DNA of 34,660 nt, from NCBI GenBank assembly GCA_946061765.1, contig CAMGTC010000003.1, positions 1 to 34,660 on the forward strand, read 5' to 3'. Shown here in pieces: positions 1 to 7,951 of this stretch. A model generated the notes under the pieces. The model was not told where the DNA came from, did not search any database, and saw nothing but the letters and a program-made list of their open reading frames with translations. The DNA comes from an uncultured Treponema sp. Its GTDB lineage: Bacteria; Spirochaetota; Spirochaetia; Treponematales; Treponemataceae. Every line of letters begins with the position of its first letter. Within the stretch, counting starts at the first letter, position 1. A program made the translations under genes and the position numbers.

Positions 1-84
1 GCCCGAAATTCGAGTTTTTTGAAAATTAAACATAAAATTGATTTTACAAAAAAATATTGATTAAGTATGAAAATACGGGAAGGA

Positions 85-197
85 AGAAAGCGGCTGGCAA
101 AAACATTCGCAAGTCGGAAATGGTAGTTTCCTTGCCGACTTGCGCATGTAGCAACGCTAGCTAGCGGTTTTGACAGTCGCTTTCTGACTGGCAGTCT
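85..197. other. Compact multi-helix inverted-repeat structure in the intergenic region upstream of the ZIP transporter
   Basis: Outer arms AGAAAGCGGCTG (85-96) / CAGTCGCTTTCT (174-185) pair at 11 of 12 positions. They enclose CGCAAGTCGG (108-117) / CCGACTTGCG (135-144) and the perfect palindrome CGCTAGCTAGCG (155-166). GACTGgCAGTC follows at the 3' side. Confidence 0.6.
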
Positions 198-251
198 TTT
201 CATAATACAAATGCGATTATAAAAAGCAATTTTATGCATTACCAATTAAAA

Positions 252-274
252 TTCGAAATTCGAACTAGTATAAT
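252..274 (+). promoter_or_regulatory. Putative promoter of the ZIP transporter with a tandem TTCGAA-A-TTCGAA motif just upstream of the -10
   Basis: TATAAT at 269-274; TTCGAAATTCGAA at 252-264; no good -35 hexamer identified. Confidence 0.35.
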
Positions 275-334
275 GTAATGTTAGTATTTCCTAGCATGTT
301 GAATATATAAAATTGGAGTGATAAGATAAAAATT

Positions 335-1126
335 ATGATTGGAGTAATTGCAAAGGGATTACTTATCCCATTTTTAGGAACATCTTTAGGTGCGCTTTGT
401 GTTATTTTTATGAAAAAGGATTTAAATGTCCTTATTCAAAGAGCTCTTACAGGATTTGCTGCCGGAGTTATGATGGCTGCTTCAGTATGGAGTCTTTTAA
501 TTCCATCTATTGAAGAATCAAGTCAGATGGGAAAATTATCATTTATTCCTGCCGTTGTTGGTTTTTGTATTGGAATGTTATTTCTTTTACTACTTGATGA
601 AATTACCCCACATATGCACATGAACAATGTAGTTGATGGTCCTCAGGCAAACTGGAAAAAGACTACAATGATGGTATTTGCAGTAGTTCTTCACAATATT
701 CCAGAAGGAATGGCAGTTGGTGTAGTTTATGCAGGCTGGTACAAAGGATTTCTTTCAGATTCATCCACATTAACAGCAGCTTCTGCTTTAGGACTTTCAA
801 TAGGTATAGCAATTCAAAACTTCCCGGAAGGAGCAATAATTTCCATGCCACTTCATGCAAATGGACTTTCTAAAGGAAAATCTTGTTTAATGGGTATACT
901 TTCTGGAAGTGTAGAACCAATTGCCGGTTTAATAACTATTTTACTTTCTTCTTTAGTTCTACCAATTCTTCCATATCTTCTAAGTTTTGCAGCAGGTGCC
1001 ATGGTTTATGTAATTATTGAAGAATTAATTCCAGAAATGTCAGAAGGTGAACACTCAAACTGGGGTACAATAATGTTTATGATTGGTTTTGCCCTGATGA
1101 TGGTTTTGGATGTAGCTCTGGGTTAA
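335..1126 (+). CDS. ZIP family metal transporter
   Basis: Multi-TM protein with ZIP signatures HNIPEG and QNFPEG in consecutive TM segments. Confidence 0.9.
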   Translation: MIGVIAKGLLIPFLGTSLGALCVIFMKKDLNVLIQRALTGFAAGVMMAASVWSLLIPSIEESSQMGKLSFIPAVVGFCIGMLFLLLLDEITPHMHMNNVVDGPQANWKKTTMMVFAVVLHNIPEGMAVGVVYAGWYKGFLSDSSTLTAASALGLSIGIAIQNFPEGAIISMPLHANGLSKGKSCLMGILSGSVEPIAGLITILLSSLVLPILPYLLSFAAGAMVYVIIEELIPEMSEGEHSNWGTIMFMIGFALMMVLDVALG

Positions 1127-1202
1127 ATACGTCGAGTCAAGGCACACGTACGCTTAAAGCCTTGACTTCGCCGTTTTTAGGGTTTGTAATAAACCCTAAA
1201 TC
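1127..1202 (+). repeat. Dispersed two-hairpin intergenic repeat, copy 1
   Basis: ATACGTCGAGTCAAGGC...GCCTTGACTTCGCCGTTTTTAGGGTTTGTAATAAACCCTAAAT; begins directly after the ZIP stop codon. Confidence 0.92.
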
Positions 1203-1299
1203 AAAGATTTCTTTATTTATTTATATACCAATATAGGTATACTTACTTAACACAGTGAACATTTCTAATTTTTCTCTGCATATTGCATAAAAATAGAAA

Positions 1300-1503
1300 A
1301 TATTTAAAATCAAAAATGTGTATTTCAATGGAACTGTGTGCAAATCACAGACTGAATGCGCAACGGTAAGGTAATGGCAGTAAAAAACTGCAAAAGTTCT
1401 GTAACAATCACTGAATGAAAATTTGGGAAGATTTGAACTTTATTAATGCTCAAAGGCATTAAAATTCTAAGTCCGGAAACTTTGGTACACGCTGATAATC
1501 TAT
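1300..1503 (+). promoter_or_regulatory. Cobalamin (B12) riboswitch
   Basis: Core matches: GGAACTGTGTGCAAATCACAGACTGAATGCGCAACGGTAA and a 3' B12-box-like AAGTCCGGAAACTTTGGTAC. It lies upstream of a lipoprotein and TonB receptor. Outer boundaries are approximate. Confidence 0.82.
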
Positions 1504-1512
1504 TTCTTTAAA

Positions 1513-1586
1513 ATACGACCGGTCAAGGGAGACTTCGTTCACGCCCTTGACTCAGCCGTTTTTAGGATTTGTAATAAACCCTAAAT
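1513..1586 (+). repeat. Dispersed two-hairpin intergenic repeat, copy 2 (between riboswitch and target ORF)
   Basis: ATACGACCGGTCAAGGG...CCCTTGACTCAGCCGTTTTTAGGATTTGTAATAAACCCTAAAT. Confidence 0.92.
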
Positions 1587-1675
1587 CAAAAGCTTTAGGT
1601 TTTCATATCCTCCGTATGGATGGGTAAACTTAACATTTTGAGAATTGCGCAGATTCGATTCTCGGAGAAAATAAA

Positions 1676-2221
1676 ATGAAAAGAACTAAGTTCTCTCTCC
1701 TTAAGCTGAAACTTTCAGCTCTATTATTGTGTACAAGTATCTTTTTGACTGCTTGTAATTTTTTTAATTTTGGCGACAACTCAAGCCAGCAAGAAAATAG
1801 CTCTTCTAACGAAGAACCTTCAGAAACTATAGATTCCAACATTTACGGTGACTGGAAATCTACTTATGGAGAAAAATATTCAATTTCAAAAAATGATTAT
1901 GACAACTATTGCACTGATAAATCATCAGGTGAATATGTACTTTATTATTCAACAACTAATATTGAAATTGTACCTATAGATGGCACAAAAGGTTTTATTT
2001 ACGGTCAGTTTGATGATAAAAATCATATTGGTTACGGAGCAAGCGTTAATCAATGGTATGCTTTGTATTATGATAATCTTACAAGTTCTTCTGTTTCATT
2101 CTATCAGCCATACAAGTACGGTGGTAAAGCAGGTTGTGATACTTTAGCAGAAGCAAAGACAGAATACACTCTCGATAATGGTTATTTTAATTTATCATAT
2201 CCTTCTGAATGTACAAAATAA
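1676..2221 (+). CDS. Small lipoprotein downstream of the cobalamin riboswitch; candidate surface or periplasmic ligand-binding partner of the TonB receptor
   Basis: Lipobox-like FLTAC after a signal peptide; GGAG ribosome-binding site upstream; overlaps the start of the receptor ORF. Confidence 0.75.
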   Translation: MKRTKFSLLKLKLSALLLCTSIFLTACNFFNFGDNSSQQENSSSNEEPSETIDSNIYGDWKSTYGEKYSISKNDYDNYCTDKSSGEYVLYYSTTNIEIVPIDGTKGFIYGQFDDKNHIGYGASVNQWYALYYDNLTSSSVSFYQPYKYGGKAGCDTLAEAKTEYTLDNGYFNLSYPSECTK

Positions 2222-4182
2222 TTAATTTAATGATTAAAATTCAAAATTTTAAAATAATCATTTTTGGGGGGCTGGTATTGTATTGTTTTACATTTGCCAG
2301 CTTCCTCAAAGCTCAGGAAATTAATCTTGAAGCAGAAATTCAACTTCCTCAAATTATAACTTATCTAAACAATGACTCTGCAGTAAGTGAAGAAAGACAA
2401 GTTTTTACTTCAGAGGACATAGAAGAAAAAAATCTACCTGATTTATCTTCGTTTTTGGCCACTGCCGGCATTCAGATTTTATCTTACGGACCTTATGGTC
2501 TTGAGCAAAAAGCAAGTCTTCGCGGCTTTACTGATGAAACCGTAAGAATTGTAATTGATGGAATTTGTGTAAATAATTCCCAATACGGAACTTTTGATCT
2601 TTCTACAATCAATCTTGAAGAAATTGAAAAAATCGAAATTCTCAGGGGAGGTTTTACAGAATCGGTTTGTGACGAAGATGCTGTGGGGGGAGTAATTTAC
2701 ATAACCAGTAAAAAACAGCAGTTTGGAAATCATTTTACTTCAGATTCCTCTGTAAAAACTTATTTTTACCCTCAAAAAATATTAGACACTTTTAATCAAA
2801 GCCTATTTTATTCAGGCAGTTTTAATAACAATTTTATAAAATTAAATGCCCAGGGAACATTTGCAAATAACCAATACCCATATCTGAACTACAATAAAAA
2901 ATCAGTTCCCAGAGAAAATGCTCAAATTCTAGACGGTAACACCTCTGTAAATTTTCTACATTATTTTACAGACGGTTCATCACTTAGCCTAAATGATTTA
3001 TTCTATGCAGGTAATAAAAACACTCCGGGCTCTGCATCCACCAATAAACATGGAAATCAAAAGGATTTAGACAATATTCTTTCTATGCAATTGTTAAATC
3101 CAGCTCTTGCTCAGGGAAAGATGAAAATAGAAAATAATCTTTCCTGGCTTTCGAATACCCGTTTTTTTAAGGATTCAGCCAGTGATTCCCAACATTATAT
3201 CAACTCAATCCGTTATAATTTTACTGATAATGTAAACTTTAATAGACATTTTTTACAAGATTACGGACTTTCTTTTGATTACACTCACTTAAATTCAACA
3301 GATGACGGTTTACATAATCAGTTTAGCGGGACTTTTAAGATCACTTCAAAAGTATTTATTCCACTACACAGCAAAAATCCACAAGACTATAATCAATTTG
3401 CGTTAAGCTTACCTCTGGCAGTTAAATTTTGTGGACAGAATATGGCTTTTACACCAAAAATTGGACTTAGCGGTCAATTCTCACTCATAAATCTATCATT
3501 AAGAGGCTATAAATTAACACAATTTCCCACAATGGACGATTTGTACTGGGATGACGGCACTTACAAGGGGAATCCCGACTTAATACCGGAAGATGGCTGG
3601 GGTGGAGAGATTTCTTTATCTACTAAGACAAAAGTTTTGCCTTTTACACTTTGCATTTACTCAAATTACTATAAAAATAAAATCCAGTGGGCTGGCACAA
3701 GTCCTCAGAATATTTCAAGTGCCTTTTATCTGGGCTGCGATTTTACTGTAAGTCAGAACTTTTTGGACGACAGAATTCAACTTCAATCCTATTCTGAATA
3801 CCTGTATACAAAATTATTAAATAGGGCAAACGAATTAACTTACGGAAAAAAAATAATGTGGACACCAGATTTAGTTTCCTCTTTTACTGCTAATTTTTAT
3901 TTTCCGGAAATTGGTAAAGATAAAGTCTGGTCATCTAATCTCATTCTGGAAGCAAATTATGTTGGCAAAAGATATATTTCTAATCTGAATACAACTTATT
4001 TAGCACCATACCTTTTAATTAATCTTTCTGGACAGCTGCAAAAAAAGATGAAAAAGAACCAAAACTGGCTGCTAATTCCTTATTTTAGAATCGATAATCT
4101 TTTGAACTGGAGCTATTGTGCTATACCAGATTACCCAATGCCAGGAATAAGTCTTTCTTTAGGATTTAAAATAAAATCATAG
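2209..4182 (+). CDS. TonB-dependent outer membrane receptor (BtuB-like; probable cobalamin/corrinoid transporter)
   Basis: Plug domain ASLRGFTDETVRIVIDGICVNNSQYGTFDLSTINLEEIEKIEILRGGFTESVCDEDAVGGVIYI, then a beta-barrel ending in an aromatic/hydrophobic C-terminus; riboswitch context. An alternative start is at 2230. Confidence 0.85.
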   Translation: MYKIINLMIKIQNFKIIIFGGLVLYCFTFASFLKAQEINLEAEIQLPQIITYLNNDSAVSEERQVFTSEDIEEKNLPDLSSFLATAGIQILSYGPYGLEQKASLRGFTDETVRIVIDGICVNNSQYGTFDLSTINLEEIEKIEILRGGFTESVCDEDAVGGVIYITSKKQQFGNHFTSDSSVKTYFYPQKILDTFNQSLFYSGSFNNNFIKLNAQGTFANNQYPYLNYNKKSVPRENAQILDGNTSVNFLHYFTDGSSLSLNDLFYAGNKNTPGSASTNKHGNQKDLDNILSMQLLNPALAQGKMKIENNLSWLSNTRFFKDSASDSQHYINSIRYNFTDNVNFNRHFLQDYGLSFDYTHLNSTDDGLHNQFSGTFKITSKVFIPLHSKNPQDYNQFALSLPLAVKFCGQNMAFTPKIGLSGQFSLINLSLRGYKLTQFPTMDDLYWDDGTYKGNPDLIPEDGWGGEISLSTKTKVLPFTLCIYSNYYKNKIQWAGTSPQNISSAFYLGCDFTVSQNFLDDRIQLQSYSEYLYTKLLNRANELTYGKKIMWTPDLVSSFTANFYFPEIGKDKVWSSNLILEANYVGKRYISNLNTTYLAPYLLINLSGQLQKKMKKNQNWLLIPYFRIDNLLNWSYCAIPDYPMPGISLSLGFKIKS

Positions 4183-5538
4183 ATTTTTATTTTCTAGTTG
4201 TCTTACATATCTCCAGAAAACAAAAATCAACTGTACGAGCATTAAAACCCAAATCAAAGGTTCGCAAATTATAATGCCCCAAATTCCTAAATGAGGAATA
4301 ATAAGAGCCGTAAAAACAACTTTTCCAAGCAGTTCAATAATACTAGAAGTTAAAGGCAGAAGTTTTTTACCAAGCCCCTGTAAAGCATTTCTTGTAACTA
4401 AAAGCATTCCCAGTACCGGGAAAAATGGAATCATAAAATTAATATATTTTGAACCGTAAGATAAAATTTCTGGAGTATCAGATCCGGAAATTGCAGCAAT
4501 CAAGGCTTTAGAAATAAAAGGCATAATAATTGTACATAAAAGCCCCCAGATTGTGCACATTAAATAAAGTTCCTTTACGCCTTTTTTAATTCTGTCTACT
4601 TTTCCAGCCCCTAGATTTTGAGAAACAAAAGTGGTACCGGCCATTCCCAGGGTAAAAAGGGGAATATTTGAGATTGCAAATATTTTTCGGGCAGAAATAT
4701 GACCTGCAATAATTAATGTTCCAAATTTATTAATGGCGGACTGCAAAATAACGGTTCCAGAGTTGACTAAAGAACTCATTAAAGCCATAGAAAGCCCCTG
4801 TCCTAAAAGCTCTTTGTAGATTCTAACATCAACTTTAAAGCTCTTTTTATTTGGAATAAGAATTTTTACCCTGAATAAAATGTAAATTAAACACAAAACT
4901 GCGCTTATTCCCTGGGCCAGAACAGTTGCAATGGCAGTTCCTTCAACTCCCATTCCGAATTTTGCAATTAAAAGAATGTCCAGAAAAATATTCATAAGGG
5001 AAGAAAAAACTAGAAAAACTAAAGGCATAATAGAATTTCCAATAGCCCTTAATAATCCACTCAAAAGATTATAAGCAAACATTACACTAGACCAGGTTCC
5101 AATCAGCCAGATGTAAGAAAATGCTTCATCAAGAATTTGAGCAGGAGTTCCCAGAAGAAAAAGTAATTTTTTTAAAAAGAAAAGACAAATCAAGAAAATA
5201 AAAAGGCTTACACCTATGCTAATTAAAATTGAAGATAAAACAACTTTCTTTAGCATATTTTCATCTTTTGCACCATAAGCCCTTGCGGCTACAATTCCAA
5301 GCCCGTTACCAAAACCATTCCCAAAGCCCAGTAAAAGATTAAAAATAGCGGATGTAGCACCAATGGCAGCCAGAGAATTTTCGCCTAAAAAATGACCTAC
5401 AACGACAATATCAACAGCATTATAAAACTGCTGAAAAATAAAAGAAATTGCCATAGGAACAGCAAAAGCCAGAATAGATTTATGAATTCTGTCTTTTGTT
5501 AAATCCGGATGGAAAATTTCATTCAGATTTGAATTCAT
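4177..5538 (-). CDS. MATE family efflux transporter
   Basis: About 12 TM helices; MATE-like N-terminus (IHKSILAFAVPMAISFIFQQFYNAVDIVVVGHFLG). Confidence 0.9.
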   Translation of the reverse strand: MNSNLNEIFHPDLTKDRIHKSILAFAVPMAISFIFQQFYNAVDIVVVGHFLGENSLAAIGATSAIFNLLLGFGNGFGNGLGIVAARAYGAKDENMLKKVVLSSILISIGVSLFIFLICLFFLKKLLFLLGTPAQILDEAFSYIWLIGTWSSVMFAYNLLSGLLRAIGNSIMPLVFLVFSSLMNIFLDILLIAKFGMGVEGTAIATVLAQGISAVLCLIYILFRVKILIPNKKSFKVDVRIYKELLGQGLSMALMSSLVNSGTVILQSAINKFGTLIIAGHISARKIFAISNIPLFTLGMAGTTFVSQNLGAGKVDRIKKGVKELYLMCTIWGLLCTIIMPFISKALIAAISGSDTPEILSYGSKYINFMIPFFPVLGMLLVTRNALQGLGKKLLPLTSSIIELLGKVVFTALIIPHLGIWGIIICEPLIWVLMLVQLIFVFWRYVRQLENKNL

Positions 5539-5622
5539 AAATGCTATTCTAGCTTTCTTAAAGATGAATTAATAGATGTTTAATAAAAATTTAATAACTT
5601 TTACAAAGAATTATGAGTGTAA

Positions 5623-6228
5623 TTAAGATTGTAAAAAGTCATATTCTTTAATTTCGCAATTAGCAATCTTAAAAGCAGCAAATTCTTCGTTTGTCATGTC
5701 ATTAAAATATGCATGAATCATTCTTGCTATACCACCATGACTAACAAGAAGATAATTTTTGTTACTTCTAATTTCTTCAGATCTTAATTCATCCAGTAAA
5801 TTAAAAACTCTCTGGCACAAGTGCAGCATAGTTTCTCCATTACCATAATGATTAATGAACTGAGTTTTTGCTAAAAAGAATTCTTTATTTGCAGAACTTC
5901 TGTCGCTGCCTTCATACTTTCCAAAATTCTGTTCGGCAAGACGTGGTTCACAGCGGCTTGGAATACCTGTGTACTCAGCAATTTGTTTTGCAGTTTCTGA
6001 GGCCCTGGCTAAAGGAGAGTAGAGAATCTCATCAATTTTAAAATCATGAAAATCACCAGCATCTCCATCATTTACCTTTGCCTTTTCAATTAAGTCTCTA
6101 ACATTTTTTGCTAATTCAACAGCCTGTTTTTGTCCCCTTTCAGTAAGAGGAACATCAGTGAATCCTGCAACCTTTTTTTCTACATTCCAAACAGATTCTC
6201 CGTGGCGAACTAAATAAATCTTTGGCAT
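5623..6228 (-). CDS. Histidine phosphatase / phosphoglycerate mutase family protein
   Basis: N-terminal YLVRHGESVWN, RASETA motif and SHGG motif. Confidence 0.88.
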   Translation of the reverse strand: MPKIYLVRHGESVWNVEKKVAGFTDVPLTERGQKQAVELAKNVRDLIEKAKVNDGDAGDFHDFKIDEILYSPLARASETAKQIAEYTGIPSRCEPRLAEQNFGKYEGSDRSSANKEFFLAKTQFINHYGNGETMLHLCQRVFNLLDELRSEEIRSNKNYLLVSHGGIARMIHAYFNDMTNEEFAAFKIANCEIKEYDFLQS

Positions 6229-6375
6229 AACATAATCCTCCTTACTTAATTACTAATTTGACACTATTATAACACCATTTTGAAAATAAACAGAAAAATA
6301 GAAAATTTTCCTCACCATAAAAGCTATAAAAAGTTCTTAAGTCTTGGAAATATCATAATATGTTTTACCTCTTAC

Positions 6376-6409
6376 TTGACATTATAATATTGTATACAAT
6401 AATATTGTC
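6376..6409 (+). promoter_or_regulatory. Promoter with palindromic operator for the MarR/OhrR-type regulator
   Basis: TTGACA at 6376-6381; perfect 14-bp palindrome TATTGTATACAATA at 6388-6401; overlapping ACAATAaTATTGT at 6397-6409. Confidence 0.6.
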
Positions 6410-6435
6410 TATAAATACACAAAAAGAGGGTATAC

Positions 6436-6876
6436 ATGGATCAGACCGACAAATATGCATCATTAAGACTAGAAAATCAACTGTGTTTTCCTTTGTACGT
6501 TGTATCAAGGGAAATAATCAGAAAATACACACCTTATTTAACAAAACTCGATTTAACTTACACACAATACATAGTAATGATGGTTATGTGGGAGCATAAA
6601 AAACTTAAGATAGGGGATTTGTGCAATAAATTATTCCTTGATACAGGAACCCTTTCTCCTCTTTTAAAAGGCATGGAAAAGAAAGGCCTTATTACTCGTA
6701 CCCGCAAAAAATCGGACGAAAGAATTGTTCAAATTGAAATTACTCCAAAAGGTCAGGAATTAAGAGATAAAGCTCTGGAAGTACCTCAGAAAATCTTCTC
6801 TTGCGTACAATTATCTCCACAAGATTCCAATGATTTATACAGAATTCTTTACACAATTATTGGAAAAAATAATTAA
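6436..6876 (+). CDS. MarR family transcriptional regulator, OhrR-like
   Basis: Winged-helix protein with the OhrR-type N-terminal LCFPLY (reactive Cys) and LTYTQYIVMMVMWE. Confidence 0.85.
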   Translation: MDQTDKYASLRLENQLCFPLYVVSREIIRKYTPYLTKLDLTYTQYIVMMVMWEHKKLKIGDLCNKLFLDTGTLSPLLKGMEKKGLITRTRKKSDERIVQIEITPKGQELRDKALEVPQKIFSCVQLSPQDSNDLYRILYTIIGKNN

Positions 6877-7046
6877 GGTGTGTAAGGTCACTGGTGGCTG
6901 GTGTTCAATAACAAGGCGTTAAAAAAATTTCGAAAGCAATTTTTAGCCTTACCATCCCCCGTAACGCCCGCTAAAAAAATCCACAAATTTTTCTTTTTTT
7001 TCAATCAGTATCATTCAATGATACAGGCCCCTCATATAATTAACTT

Positions 7047-7120
7047 ATACGTCGAGTCAAGGCACGCTTCGCTCAAGACCTTGACTTCTCCGTTTTGAGG
7101 GTTTTGTAATAAACCCTCAA
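7047..7120 (+). repeat. Dispersed two-hairpin intergenic repeat, copy 3
   Basis: ATACGTCGAGTCAAGGCACGCTTCGCTCAAGACCTTGACTTCTCCGTTTTGAGGGTTTTGTAATAAACCCTCAAT. Confidence 0.92.
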
Positions 7121-7192
7121 TAAAAAAGTTGTCATCCAGACAATTCAACACTATATTAATAGTCCGTTTGGACTAGGAGGGTTATATTAAAA

Positions 7193-7912
7193 ATGAGTGA
7201 TTCTATGATTTCAATTTACATGCGTCAGATTGAACAGATTCCTTTACTTTCTGTGGAAGAAGAAAAAAGTCTTTTGATTCAGGCTTCAAAGGGAAATAAG
7301 GTTGCAAAAGATAAGCTAATTCAATCAAATCTTAGATTCGTTGTAAAAATTGCCAATCTCTATAAAAATCGGGGAGTGGAAATTGAAGATTTAATTTGCG
7401 AAGGCAACGAAGCCCTTCTTAAGGCCATAGAAAAAATGGATTTAAGTAAAAATGTTCGTTTTATTACTTACGCTTCCTTCTGGATTAGACAATATATGAA
7501 GGCCGCTATTTATAAAACTGGTCGTGCAGTCGCAATTCCACAAAATAAAGGCAGGGAATTAAAAAATCCGAACTGGAAGGCCGCAAGTCTGGACCAGCCT
7601 TTTTGCGATTCTCAGGATTCACTCACACTTATGGATTGCATTAAAGATGAAATTAATATTATCCCAGAAGATGAATGCATTAACAAAATACTTTCCTGCC
7701 AGGTAAATACCTGTCTGAATAAACTAAAAGACAAAGAATATCAGGTATTAACAAAACATTACGGTCTTAATGGAGAAAAATCAAAAAGTTATTGCGATAT
7801 TGGACAAGAAATGAACTTTTCTAGAGAAGGGGTAAGACAGATAGAAGCCCGTGCTTTAAATAAAATCCGCCAGATGGAAGAATTTTCTGAATTTGATATC
7901 AATGTTGCTTAA
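7193..7912 (+). CDS. Sigma-70 family RNA polymerase sigma factor (short RpoD/RpoS-like, lacking region 1.1)
   Basis: Region 2 (LIQSNLRFVVKIANLYKNRGVEIEDLICEGNEALLKAIEKMD...FITYASFWIRQ) and region 4 (YCDIGQEMNFSREGVRQIEARALNKIR). Confidence 0.9.
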   Translation: MSDSMISIYMRQIEQIPLLSVEEEKSLLIQASKGNKVAKDKLIQSNLRFVVKIANLYKNRGVEIEDLICEGNEALLKAIEKMDLSKNVRFITYASFWIRQYMKAAIYKTGRAVAIPQNKGRELKNPNWKAASLDQPFCDSQDSLTLMDCIKDEINIIPEDECINKILSCQVNTCLNKLKDKEYQVLTKHYGLNGEKSKSYCDIGQEMNFSREGVRQIEARALNKIRQMEEFSEFDINVA

Positions 7913-7918
7913 AAAAAA

Positions 7919-7946
7919 TGGCCAGACATAAACCCCTGTCTGGCCA
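7919..7946. terminator. Bidirectional intrinsic terminator between convergent genes
   Basis: TGGCCAGACA(8 nt)TGTCTGGCCA perfect 10-bp stem; A8 tract on the left acts as a U-tract for minus-strand transcripts. Confidence 0.8.
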
Positions 7947-7951
7947 GAAAA

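Noticed and set aside
663-860. Minus-strand ORF inside the ZIP gene
   Set aside because: Antisense to a strongly supported CDS; low-complexity Leu-rich translation with no recognisable domain.
6360-6599. 79-aa ORF overlapping the marR start
   Set aside because: Out of frame with the MarR CDS, covers its promoter and operator, and has no domain signal.
6914-6968. GGCGTTA...TAACGCC as an attC-like site
   Set aside because: The arms are in the opposite order to attC (GTT first, AAC second) and no integrase or cassette structure is present.
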